Source of the DNA: Thalassospira sp. HJ
Lineage (GTDB): Bacteria > Pseudomonadota > Alphaproteobacteria > Rhodospirillales > Thalassospiraceae
Assembly (NCBI RefSeq): GCF_000948415.1
Contig: NZ_JYII01000021.1
Location: 310,001-374,000, forward strand
DNA: 64,000 nt
Reading direction: 5' to 3'
Both the position numbers and the translations under genes were made by a program. This document shows positions 36,660 through 44,735 of this stretch, piece after piece (within the stretch, counting starts at the first letter, position 1; each line of letters starts with the position of its first letter). The notes beneath the pieces were generated by a model. The model had not been told where the DNA came from. It worked only from the letters and a program-made list of their open reading frames with translations, and did not search any database.

Positions 36660-37814
36660 ATGCCCCAATATTCACGCCCGGACTTCCATCGTATGTTGCA
36701 TCAAGCGCGCCGATGGGCCGGGCGTTTGTGTTTGGGCAGCCTCTCCGTTGTCGCCGTGGCAGCAAGTTACTCGGCCCAAGCCCAGCAACTGTCCGAACGG
36801 GTCGCACGCGTGCAGTCATTATTGACGGCCGAAAGCGGCTATCGCCTTTCGGTCTTTGCCGAGGTCCCGAATGCCCGCACCATCGCCGTGGCGCCGGAAC
36901 TGGGTGGTGTCTTTGTCGGCACGCGCGGGCGAAATCTTTATTTCGTGCGTGATGAAGACGGGGATGGCGTTGCCGAAAACGTCAATCTGATTGCCGATGA
37001 CTTCAAGCTGGCCAACGGGATTGCCTACAAACCCGGTACCCTGTTTGTCGCTGATCAGCATCGCATCGTCTCATACGACCTTGCCAATTTTGATGGTGAA
37101 ACCCTTGGTCGTCCACGCATCCTGTTTACCAATCTGCCCGATGAACGCCATCATGGCTGGCGCTATGCTGCATTGTCGCCGAATGGCGACCGTTTGTTCG
37201 TTGCAGTTGGGGCACCTTGCAATATCTGCAAGGTCAGGGGCCTTGAAGGCACGATCATTTCCATTCCGGTCAATGGCGGCGCCCCGCAGATCTATGCCAG
37301 CGGTATCCGCAATTCCGTCGGCGTGACATTCCATCCCGAAACCGATGAGCTTTGGTTTACCGATAATGGCGGGGATCGATTGGGAGATGATATCCCGCGC
37401 GAAGAACTTAATCGCGCAAGCCAATCCGGTCAGTTCTTTGGTTATCCATGGTATGCGGGCAGTGACACCAGAAGCCCGCAATTTTCCGATGAAGCACTGC
37501 CGGAAGAGGTCACTTTCCCGGAATTCACCTTCAATGCCCATAATGCACCGCTTGGCTTTACCTTTGACGGTGGCGATGCACTGGTTGCCCTGCATGGATC
37601 GTGGAATCGGACAATCCCGGATGGCTACAAGGTGGTTCGGGTCGAATTCATCAATGGTAAGCCGGTAACCGACAATCCGTTTCTGGGTGGCTTTTTGCGC
37701 AGTAATGGCGAGGTTATCGGGCGTCCGGTCGATGTAAAACACTATATCGACGGGTCGATCCTGATTTCCGACGACCATGCCAGCGCGATCTGGCGCATGG
37801 TGCCGGCAGGCTGA
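36660..37814 (+). CDS. PQQ-dependent sugar dehydrogenase-like (sorbosone dehydrogenase type) beta-propeller
   Basis: 384-residue exported protein. A long signal peptide (basic to about residue 22, then LCLGSLSVVAVAASYSAQAQ) is followed by a six-bladed beta-propeller of the soluble glucose/sorbosone dehydrogenase family. Seen: GYRLSVFAEVPNARTIAVAPELGGVFVGTR, HHGWRYAALSPNGDRLFVAVG, RNSVGVTFHPETDELWFTDNGGDRLGDD, HGSWNRTIPDGYKVVRV. The HG-W and the DN-GD segments are where the cofactor and calcium usually bind. It would oxidise a sugar or aldose in the periplasm, but PQQ use is not proven. Start ATG at 36660 behind AAGGAG. Confidence 0.88.
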   Translation: MPQYSRPDFHRMLHQARRWAGRLCLGSLSVVAVAASYSAQAQQLSERVARVQSLLTAESGYRLSVFAEVPNARTIAVAPELGGVFVGTRGRNLYFVRDEDGDGVAENVNLIADDFKLANGIAYKPGTLFVADQHRIVSYDLANFDGETLGRPRILFTNLPDERHHGWRYAALSPNGDRLFVAVGAPCNICKVRGLEGTIISIPVNGGAPQIYASGIRNSVGVTFHPETDELWFTDNGGDRLGDDIPREELNRASQSGQFFGYPWYAGSDTRSPQFSDEALPEEVTFPEFTFNAHNAPLGFTFDGGDALVALHGSWNRTIPDGYKVVRVEFINGKPVTDNPFLGGFLRSNGEVIGRPVDVKHYIDGSILISDDHASAIWRMVPAG

Positions 37815-37907
37815 ATTTCATGGGTTTGACCGGGGCAATTATTTGCGTGGATCGCATTGCGATCAGCTTGCGCTAAGCAGAAAAGCGGGCTATAAAACGC
37901 GCGCTTT

Positions 37908-37981
37908 GCGGGTGTAGTTCAATGGTAGAACGGCAGCTTCCCAAGCTGCATACGAGGGTTCGATTCCCTTCACCCGCTCCA
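37908..37981 (+). tRNA. tRNA-Gly (anticodon CCC)
   Basis: 74 bases including an encoded 3' CCA. Acceptor stem GCGGGTG pairs with CACCCGC; the D arm GTTC...GAAC, the anticodon stem GCAGC/GCTGC with loop TTCCCAA (anticodon CCC, reading GGG), and the T arm AGGGTTCGATTCCCT are all well formed. Confidence 0.97.
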
Positions 37982-38050
37982 AGCCTCTCCCCAAAATCAT
38001 GACAGACCATGACGGATACATTTGTCGGTAGCCCATGTATTTATAAAATA

Positions 38051-38070
38051 TTTGCGAATGATTATTAAAA
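38051..38070. promoter_or_regulatory. Possible Fur-family iron box upstream of fecI
   Basis: TTTGCGAATGATTATTAAAA resembles the AT-rich iron boxes of Fur-type repressors (GAATGATTATT core) and lies about 70-90 bases before the sigma factor gene. It is a partial match only. Confidence 0.35.
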
Positions 38071-38141
38071 TCGTGTATGAGGGCGATTGAAGCTGTCGAG
38101 CATTCGAAACTTTTACTGGCAGCCTCAAACGGGGAATCATC

Positions 38142-38705
38142 GTGTCAGAATCAGCCGGTCAGGTTTCAGCAAGCTTGGAAGCCGTCGTTGAGAAATATTA
38201 TGACGACTTGCTACAATTTATCGGTAAACGGTGCGGTTCCGAAGCCGTGGCCGAAGAAATTGTGCAAGAGACCTGGGTCCGGGCCAAAAGCGCACCTGTG
38301 CGGATTCCGGAAAACCCACGCGCGTATGTTTTTCGGATCGCACGTAATCTGCTGACGGATCATTATCGGCGAAACCACAATGCTCCAGAACCAATGGGGC
38401 GGTTGTTTTATCATCCGGCATGGTCATCGGAAGAGGATAGCGGGCCTGGCATTGTTGAAATTGACCAAGGCCCCTCTCAAGAAGACGTTGCTGCCGCCCA
38501 TCAGGAGCTGCGTATCATTTCGAAAACGGTTGAGACCCTTCCGACAAAATGTCGCCAAGTCTTTTTGATGTATCGCGGAGAAGAACTTTCAATGCGAGAG
38601 ATTTCTGAAAAGCTTGATGTATCTGTGAAGACGGTTGAAAACCATATTCGTAGGGCGATGTTGGAATGCCGTCGCAGTCTTCACAAAGCACACTCGGGTA
38701 AGTGA
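38142..38705 (+). CDS. fecI: ECF sigma factor, FecI-like
   Basis: 187-residue extracytoplasmic-function sigma factor. Region 2 (about 20-85) includes YYDDLLQFIGKRCGSEAVAEEIVQETWVRAKSAP and RAYVFRIARNLLTDHYRR. Region 4 (about 125-180) includes LPTKCRQVFLMYRGEELSMREISEKLDVSVKTVENHIRRAML, matching the FecI-type group. Start GTG at 38142, behind GGGGAATC. With fecR and a TonB-dependent receptor following, it should direct RNA polymerase to the receptor operon when the receptor binds its siderophore and signals through FecR. Confidence 0.93.
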   Translation: MSESAGQVSASLEAVVEKYYDDLLQFIGKRCGSEAVAEEIVQETWVRAKSAPVRIPENPRAYVFRIARNLLTDHYRRNHNAPEPMGRLFYHPAWSSEEDSGPGIVEIDQGPSQEDVAAAHQELRIISKTVETLPTKCRQVFLMYRGEELSMREISEKLDVSVKTVENHIRRAMLECRRSLHKAHSGK

Positions 38706-38823
38706 AAGTGTATTTTCGATTTTCGAGACCGGTCAGTTTGTCAGGTTTCAACGGATCCATGTTTGGTCCGTTATATCTCCGTGCGCTGCTGTTGGGGGCT
38801 TCTGACGGACGGGAGGCGATAGA

Positions 38824-39873
38824 ATGACGAACCCCCAGAACATGTCGCCGCAACCAGTTTCAGAGGAGCTGTTTGATGAAGCGGTGATTTGGCACAGCCG
38901 GTTGCGTGAAGCTGATGAAAATACCGCGTCTGAACAGTGGAACGCGTTGATTGCGCAATTTGAACTTTGGCAGGCGCAATCCCCAGAGAACGCACGTGCC
39001 TATGCCGAAGTCGAACAGCTCTGGGGAAAGTTGGCCGTCCCGGTTAAGCACCAAGCACGGCAGGCGCAATCAAATAATGATCGCAAGCGACCGAAAAACC
39101 AAACTGCTCTCAAGCGGCATGGATATATGCGCCCCGTGATGGTAGCGGCGATTGCTGCGTGTTTGTTGTTGTTTGTCGGGCTTGGAACGGGAACCTACCC
39201 AGCCGTGAAGGGGATGTTTGACGACAACTTCATTTTCACGGAACACTCGGTTCTGACCAAGACGCTTCCAGATGGAAGTGTAATCAAGTTGAATGCGGCA
39301 AGTGCTGTGTCTGTTGAATTCGACGCAGAAACGCGAAGCGTGGATCTGGTGTCGGGGGAAGTCTGGTTCGAAGTTGCCCATGACACCAAGCGTCCGTTTG
39401 TTGTCCGCACCAAATTTGGTGATGTGACGGCACTGGGCACTGCATTCAACATTTCATCAGACGAGGATCAGGTGACGATCAGTCTGGAAGAAGGCAAGGT
39501 CGCGGTGGATTGGTTCGCTGCTGGCCCCGATGAGGTTGGCCGCAATGAGAAGAAGCATGTGACCCTGCTTGCAGGTGAAGCGACGACACTTTCATCCCGT
39601 GGCGTCGGACAACGTACGCATTTTGATCGCGTCGCAACCACGGCATGGCGCAAGGGCAAGATGGTTTTCTATCAGACCCCGCTTTCAGATGTGATTGATG
39701 TCCTCAACACCTATCACGAGGGGCATATAATGACTGTGAACCCCAAGCTGACTGACATGTCAGTCAGTGGTGTCTTTCGCACAGACGATATCGATCAGGT
39801 TATTGAAGCGATTGAAGGAACATTATCTGTTCGGGTTGTGAGACTTAGTAACTATCTGATATTGCTAATCTAA
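38824..39873 (+). CDS. fecR: FecR-type transmembrane anti-sigma factor
   Basis: 349-residue FecR protein. An N-terminal cytoplasmic DUF4880 segment (EELFDEAVIWHSRLREADE, WQAQSPENARAYAEVEQLW) binds the sigma factor. One transmembrane helix near residues 103-122 (VMVAAIAACLLLFVGLGTG) follows. The periplasmic FecR domain (about 137-235) has TLPDGSVIKLNAASAVSVEFD and a GEVWFEVAHDTKRPFVVRT block with GTAFNI, and the C-terminal domain (about 280-349) includes VIDVLNTYHEGHI and is expected to contact the receptor's N-terminal signalling domain. Second gene of the fecI-fecR-receptor cluster. Start ATG 38824. Confidence 0.93.
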   Translation: MTNPQNMSPQPVSEELFDEAVIWHSRLREADENTASEQWNALIAQFELWQAQSPENARAYAEVEQLWGKLAVPVKHQARQAQSNNDRKRPKNQTALKRHGYMRPVMVAAIAACLLLFVGLGTGTYPAVKGMFDDNFIFTEHSVLTKTLPDGSVIKLNAASAVSVEFDAETRSVDLVSGEVWFEVAHDTKRPFVVRTKFGDVTALGTAFNISSDEDQVTISLEEGKVAVDWFAAGPDEVGRNEKKHVTLLAGEATTLSSRGVGQRTHFDRVATTAWRKGKMVFYQTPLSDVIDVLNTYHEGHIMTVNPKLTDMSVSGVFRTDDIDQVIEAIEGTLSVRVVRLSNYLILLI

Positions 39874-39983
39874 ATCCCAATACGTCCACTGCTGTCCAGT
39901 TGTCTTGTTTTAGCGATTAAAAAAATGTTCCCGCTTCGTTAGGGGACTTGTCGATCTCCCGCGTCTTTATATGCATGACGAAA

Positions 39984-40000
39984 ATGCGACCTATTCGCAT
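39984..40000. promoter_or_regulatory. Inverted repeat upstream of the TonB receptor gene
   Basis: ATGCGA (39984-39989), five bases, TCGCAT (39995-40000): a perfect 6-bp inverted repeat 30 bases before the receptor start. Its reverse shares TGCGAAT with the box before fecI. Could be an operator or part of the FecI-type promoter region. Confidence 0.4.
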
Positions 40001-40029
40001 GTGTATATTTGAAGACTTGGGGGACTGAC

Positions 40030-42447
40030 GTGGTCAGCATAAAAAACATGAAACTTGGGCGGCAATTGATGATCGGGGTATCGTTGCTGGCCTTTCAAAG
40101 TGCGCTTGGTCAAGGCGCCTTCGCACAAGACGCCAATCAGCAGACACAAAGCCAGAAACTGTTCCAATTTGATATTCCAGCGCAGCCATTGCCGCAGGCT
40201 TTAACTGCATTCTCTGATGTTACCGGGATCCAGATTCTTTATACGGAACAGTCGATTTACGGACATGATGCGCCTGCGCTGGCAGGTGAATATAGCGCAG
40301 ATGAGGCGCTTGATGCGTTGCTTAGTGGCAGCGATGTCGACTTCAGCTACACATCAGGAAATTCGATTACATTGCGCCGAAAGTTGGCCAATAGCGACGA
40401 GGGCGAGGTTACGCTCGACACGATCGAGATTATTGGTACGCGCCAATCGCGATACGATAGTCGGTATGCGGAAACCGGCACCATGATCCCCAAGGATGTG
40501 ACAGATATTCCCCGCACGGTGGATGTTATCCCCGAGCAGCTGTTGCTTGATCAGCATGCGCAGGAACTTGAAGAAGTTTATCGGTTGTCGCCGAACGTTG
40601 TGAATATGGATGGCTATGGTGGCAGCCGAGAAGATTTTCTTATTCGTGGTTTCCGACGCCGTGACGACATTTATCGCAACGGTGTAAGGCTTAAGACCAA
40701 TGGTCGAATGAACCCTTCCACCGTGGAAAACGTGCAGATTGTAAAGGGACCGGTGGCAGAAATTGGTCAGATGACACCAGGCGGGCTGGTGAATGTGATT
40801 ACCAAAAAGCCGGAATACGAGCAGCGCGCGCATGCGGTTACGAACTTTGATGAGCATGGTCAGAAACAGGCGCTCGTCGATGTGACCGGACCGCTCGGAC
40901 AGAATGATGCGCTTGCCTACCGGATTACGACATCCGCAGAGGATAGCGAAAATTTCCGTGATGCGAGCATTGAACGGCAGTTTTTGAACAGTTCTGTATC
41001 ATGGATGTCCGATGGCGGTTCACTGGTTGATTTCAGTTATGAATACACCCATGATGAACGCCCCGTTGACCGTGGTGTGGTTACGGTTCCCGGAAGCGGC
41101 AGCAGTCGCGAAATCGCAGATGTGTCACTTGATACGCGATTTGATCAGGCGAACCTGAACAACCGTGATGTGACCACACACATCTGGGAACTTGATAACT
41201 CTGTCCCCGTCTTTGATGACGCATGGTATCTCGAAAGCAAGCTGTTCTATGCCTATGAGCAGGTCGACGAGCTTCGCAACGAGGTGACCAACGTATCAAG
41301 CACAGGCGTTCTGACCCGCCGTGTTCAGGGCAATGATGATCGTGAACTCAGCACGGCATTCGGCCGGATGCAGCTTCGTGGTGAAGCGGATCTTTGGCGA
41401 CCGGTTGACCTGGTTTCCGGGGTGGAGGTGCGCCATCAATATGAAACCTGGACCAACTTTGTCGGTGCAAATCAGGTAGGGGGGACTGTTTCGAACCCGT
41501 CCTCGTTCACCTTGACCGATGACAGTAACAATCCATCGTCACGTAGCTACAACGAAATTGAACAATTGTCATATGGACCTTATGCACAAGGTGACTTTCA
41601 TGTCACCGATGATGTGACAGTGACACTTGGTGCACGCTACGAGATTTATGACAACGAGAAGAGCCAGGAGGACAAACTTAGCGGTGCATTGTCTGGTGCA
41701 GATCCTAAACGGGATGGCAAACTGACGAAATCGGCAGGGCTTCTATGGAAACCGGTTGATTCCCTGTCTCTGTATGCCTCCTATGCGGAGACTTTTCAGT
41801 CACAGAACATTTATTCAGGTAATGCAGGGGTCATCTCTGTCTTTGCGCCTGAAGAAGGGCGTCAATATGAAATTGGAGCGAAGTGGTCAGGATGGAATGA
41901 CCGATTGCTGTTAACCGGTGCGCTGTTTGATATTGAGCAGGAAAACGTCGTGGAGTCAGTGAATGGTACGCCGCAACTGACCGGTGGCATCCGTTCTCGT
42001 GGTTTCGAAAGTTCGATTACAGCGACGCCGGTGAAGGGGCTGAACCTGCGCGGGAGCGTTGGTTTCCTTGGTTCAGAAATTGTCAGTGATAACGATACCA
42101 ACGGCAACCGCCCGGCCAACACCCCGGATATGACGGCAAACCTTTGGGCGAGTTACGAGTTTCAGAATGCCGCCAGCGATTTAAAGGGCCTTGGTTTTGG
42201 CGGCGGTTTGACCCATGTCGGTGATCGTTACGGCAACAATAACCACACGTTCGAACTGGGTAGCTATACCGTCTATGATCTTGGGGTCTGGTATTACCTG
42301 CCGCTTAGAAATGAGTCGCGGGTTCGCTTTGACCTTGGGGTCAAAAACGTCACGGACGAGGATTATTACGTAGCGTCAGGCGGGAACTTCCGCGTCAGTG
42401 TCGGGAACCCTCGGACCGTCTTTGGCAGCATCAGAGTCGAATTTTGA
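40030..42447 (+). CDS. TonB-dependent siderophore receptor with N-terminal signalling domain
   Basis: About 805-residue outer-membrane transporter. A signal peptide ends near GAFAQD; the STN signalling domain follows (FDIPAQPLPQALTAFSDVTGIQILYTEQ ... LDALLSGSDVDFSYTSGNSITL). Then come the plug (TMIPKDVTDIPRTVDVIPEQ, EEVYRLSPNV, DDIYRNGVRLKTNGR, VKGPVAEIGQMTPGGLVNVITKKPE) and a beta-barrel ending GSIRVEF with a terminal Phe. The STN domain, fecI and fecR together mean trans-envelope induction by the cognate siderophore. Start chosen at GTG 40030 behind GGGGGA; TTG 40009 and ATG 40048 are alternatives. Ligand not identifiable. No tonB/exbB genes are in the window. Confidence 0.93.
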   Translation: MVSIKNMKLGRQLMIGVSLLAFQSALGQGAFAQDANQQTQSQKLFQFDIPAQPLPQALTAFSDVTGIQILYTEQSIYGHDAPALAGEYSADEALDALLSGSDVDFSYTSGNSITLRRKLANSDEGEVTLDTIEIIGTRQSRYDSRYAETGTMIPKDVTDIPRTVDVIPEQLLLDQHAQELEEVYRLSPNVVNMDGYGGSREDFLIRGFRRRDDIYRNGVRLKTNGRMNPSTVENVQIVKGPVAEIGQMTPGGLVNVITKKPEYEQRAHAVTNFDEHGQKQALVDVTGPLGQNDALAYRITTSAEDSENFRDASIERQFLNSSVSWMSDGGSLVDFSYEYTHDERPVDRGVVTVPGSGSSREIADVSLDTRFDQANLNNRDVTTHIWELDNSVPVFDDAWYLESKLFYAYEQVDELRNEVTNVSSTGVLTRRVQGNDDRELSTAFGRMQLRGEADLWRPVDLVSGVEVRHQYETWTNFVGANQVGGTVSNPSSFTLTDDSNNPSSRSYNEIEQLSYGPYAQGDFHVTDDVTVTLGARYEIYDNEKSQEDKLSGALSGADPKRDGKLTKSAGLLWKPVDSLSLYASYAETFQSQNIYSGNAGVISVFAPEEGRQYEIGAKWSGWNDRLLLTGALFDIEQENVVESVNGTPQLTGGIRSRGFESSITATPVKGLNLRGSVGFLGSEIVSDNDTNGNRPANTPDMTANLWASYEFQNAASDLKGLGFGGGLTHVGDRYGNNNHTFELGSYTVYDLGVWYYLPLRNESRVRFDLGVKNVTDEDYYVASGGNFRVSVGNPRTVFGSIRVEF

Positions 42448-43829
42448 TGCTGCGGCGCTGGAAAGTGCCAGTGAAGTTGCCAGTCAAACCGATCGGGTTT
42501 GACTGGCACAGCTGGATTGGTGTGTATCTGGGGCTGATGCTGTTTTCTATTTGCTGGAGCGGTGCTTTTGCCGCTTTGTCATCGGAAATCGATTGGCTTT
42601 TGATGCCCGCATCCCGTGCCAGCAGCCATGACGGCAGTTTCGATTTTTCTGCGGCGTTTGCGGTCGTCAAAAGCACGTATCAGGATGCCAAAATCGAACT
42701 TGCAGAGGCCCCCGCAAACCAGGTTTCAGCCGCAAGGTTTACGGTCAAAGAACCGAATGGGGCCCGATATTTTGTCTATGTGGATCCGACGACAATTGAG
42801 GTAACCGGACGGCAGTCCATCTTTACGGTTCAAAGATTTTTTCGCGAGTTCCATGAAGCGTTTTTCGGGCTTTATGGCGTGGGAAAATTCCTTGTCTGTC
42901 TGTTTGCCATTCCACTGTTTCTGTCGATGTTGTCGGCATTTTATTTCTACAAGCGTTGGTGGCGGCGCTTTTTTCAACTGCGTGTGGGCAAAACAAATAT
43001 CAGCCTGTGGAGCAGCCTGCACAAACTTTCCGGCCTATGGAGCCTATGGTTCGTTGTGATTATGGCGTTCACCGGTGCATGGTACTTATTTGAAGAAGCG
43101 CGCTACAAACTTGGCGATGAGAAATTTGCGCTCGTCGATTCTTACCCGCTAGCTGTTCAACAGTTACCCGTCCCGGATAAGACGGGGGAGGCGCCATTGG
43201 CCATAAGTGAGCTGTTGGCGATTGCCCAGGTCGAGCGCCCTGATATGCAGATCAAAACGATTCAGCCTGATCGTGGTGGGTATTTTTATGTTATCGGGCA
43301 AGCAGACGATCTTCTGGTTCGTGATCGCGCGAACAAACTGTTTATCAACCCCATGAACGGTGCGGTGGAATTCAACCAACATGCCGAAGACCTGAATGCA
43401 TATTGGCGGTGGTCCGAAACGGCTGATATCTTGCATTTCGGGTCATTCGCCGGTCTTGGTAGCAAGATTGTCTGGTTTATTTTCGGCCTTCTCTTGGCGG
43501 GCTTGTCGCTGTCTGGTGCCTGGCTTTATGTAAAGAAGCAAAGAAACAAAAGACAAGGTAGATGGCCGTACGCCGATATTGCCGCCTGTATTGCTTTGGT
43601 TGTTCCAGTCTCGGTCATGCCGATTGTCTGGGTGTATTTGCATCGTGTTGGCGGCAAGATCGATGGCCAGTATGTGATGGCCGAACTGCCAGGCGAGGTG
43701 ACGGTATTTATCGTCGGATGGGCGGTCGTAACGCTTATGATCGAGATACTCTGGGTGTTAGGTATCTTCTCAATCAGGCGCGAGAAGTTTAGAGAACCCC
43801 GGAAAGTTGCGTCACGGAGCCGCGTATGA
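42447..43829 (+). CDS. PepSY-associated membrane protein (siderophore/iron-uptake accessory, PiuB-like)
   Basis: 460-residue inner-membrane protein of the PepSY_TM family. It has four to six transmembrane segments (WIGVYLGLMLFSICWSGAFAAL; FLVCLFAIPLFLSMLSAFYF; LWSLWFVVIMAFTGAWYLF; VWFIFGLLLAGLSLSGAWLYV; IAACIALVVPVSVMPIVWVYL; VFIVGWAVVTLMIEILWVLGIF) and large periplasmic loops with FTVKEPNGARYFVYVDPTTIEV. Such proteins are often encoded next to TonB siderophore receptors and are proposed to be ferric-siderophore reductases. The ATG overlaps the receptor stop (TGATG), so translation is coupled. The stop overlaps the convergent nuclease-like gene by 18 bases. Confidence 0.9.
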   Translation: MLRRWKVPVKLPVKPIGFDWHSWIGVYLGLMLFSICWSGAFAALSSEIDWLLMPASRASSHDGSFDFSAAFAVVKSTYQDAKIELAEAPANQVSAARFTVKEPNGARYFVYVDPTTIEVTGRQSIFTVQRFFREFHEAFFGLYGVGKFLVCLFAIPLFLSMLSAFYFYKRWWRRFFQLRVGKTNISLWSSLHKLSGLWSLWFVVIMAFTGAWYLFEEARYKLGDEKFALVDSYPLAVQQLPVPDKTGEAPLAISELLAIAQVERPDMQIKTIQPDRGGYFYVIGQADDLLVRDRANKLFINPMNGAVEFNQHAEDLNAYWRWSETADILHFGSFAGLGSKIVWFIFGLLLAGLSLSGAWLYVKKQRNKRQGRWPYADIAACIALVVPVSVMPIVWVYLHRVGGKIDGQYVMAELPGEVTVFIVGWAVVTLMIEILWVLGIFSIRREKFREPRKVASRSRV

Positions 43830-44525
43830 GTAACCCTTCATGCGGGCTTCCTCGTCGCTGCAGATTTTGCTGCTGGTCTGGGTGAGGTCGGCGAAGCGTG
43901 GATCAAGGGTGCTGAGGTAATTGCCCTTGCCATCGGCAATGAACAGGCAGCGTCCGGTTTCACCATCAAGGCGTTTGCCCGCCCGCCAGTCTACTGGGGA
44001 AATCATATCGCCACCATGGATGCCGATGTCGGCATTATCCGCATCGCGTGACAGGCGATCATACCGATGGGAATAGCCGGCAACCGGTAATGCTTCGCCG
44101 TCGCTGATCATGGCGGCCGCTATATCGCGTTCGCCAATGCCGCATTCCATGACCGGGAAGTCATCGGTCTTGCCCGCGCGTTCCTGATCGCCGGGCCAGC
44201 AATGGACATCAAACGGGGCCATGGCGAAATATTTGCGCAATTGCATGGCCGACGACATGCCGCAATCCCAGAAACTGCCGTTATGCAGGCATTGCTGCCC
44301 GAGTTCGGGGGCATCCATGCCGGCAATATCAACGACCTGTCCGGCAATCATGATGGTGTCGCCATCAATGACATGCACGTCACGCCCCTTGGCGACGAGA
44401 CCATCCGTATCAGAAAGCTCGGACGCGTTGTCTGCGGCATGAACAGGGTTGCTGTGCCAATGCAGGCCAAAGGCAACGATCGCGGGGATGGCAAGAAGGA
44501 TGATCAGGCGGGCAACGCGTTTCAC
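43812..44525 (-). CDS. Exported staphylococcal-nuclease-like protein, probably catalytically altered
   Basis: 237-residue protein with an N-terminal hydrophobic signal (KRVARLIILLAIPAIVAFG ... HA) and an SNase-like core, HVIDGDTIMIAGQVVDIAGMDAPELGQQC. The core keeps the Asp pair but has Asp where the family's catalytic Arg lies five residues before the motif Asp, and the second catalytic Arg is not evident. It contains six or more cysteines (QQCLHNGSFWDCG, FDVHCW, VMECG, GRCLF, ICSDEE), suggesting disulphides in the periplasm. Start GTG at 44525, after GAGG. Nuclease activity is therefore doubtful. Confidence 0.72.
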   Translation of the reverse strand: MKRVARLIILLAIPAIVAFGLHWHSNPVHAADNASELSDTDGLVAKGRDVHVIDGDTIMIAGQVVDIAGMDAPELGQQCLHNGSFWDCGMSSAMQLRKYFAMAPFDVHCWPGDQERAGKTDDFPVMECGIGERDIAAAMISDGEALPVAGYSHRYDRLSRDADNADIGIHGGDMISPVDWRAGKRLDGETGRCLFIADGKGNYLSTLDPRFADLTQTSSKICSDEEARMKGYSYAAP

Positions 44526-44735
44526 ACGGACCTCAATGAAATGCAGGAATAGGTGAATGACACTACGGTCATGGCAAAAGAACAAGCAAAAAGAACGGCA
44601 AAATGATGACGCGTTCCACGGGGACCGCGTGCCGATGTGGCATTGGCATCACGGGTGCCATGCACAATAACCGGATGCATTGACGAGCATTTGGAGCTAC
44701 AAGCGGATTTATTCTTTGCTGTCAGGGAAGCTTGT

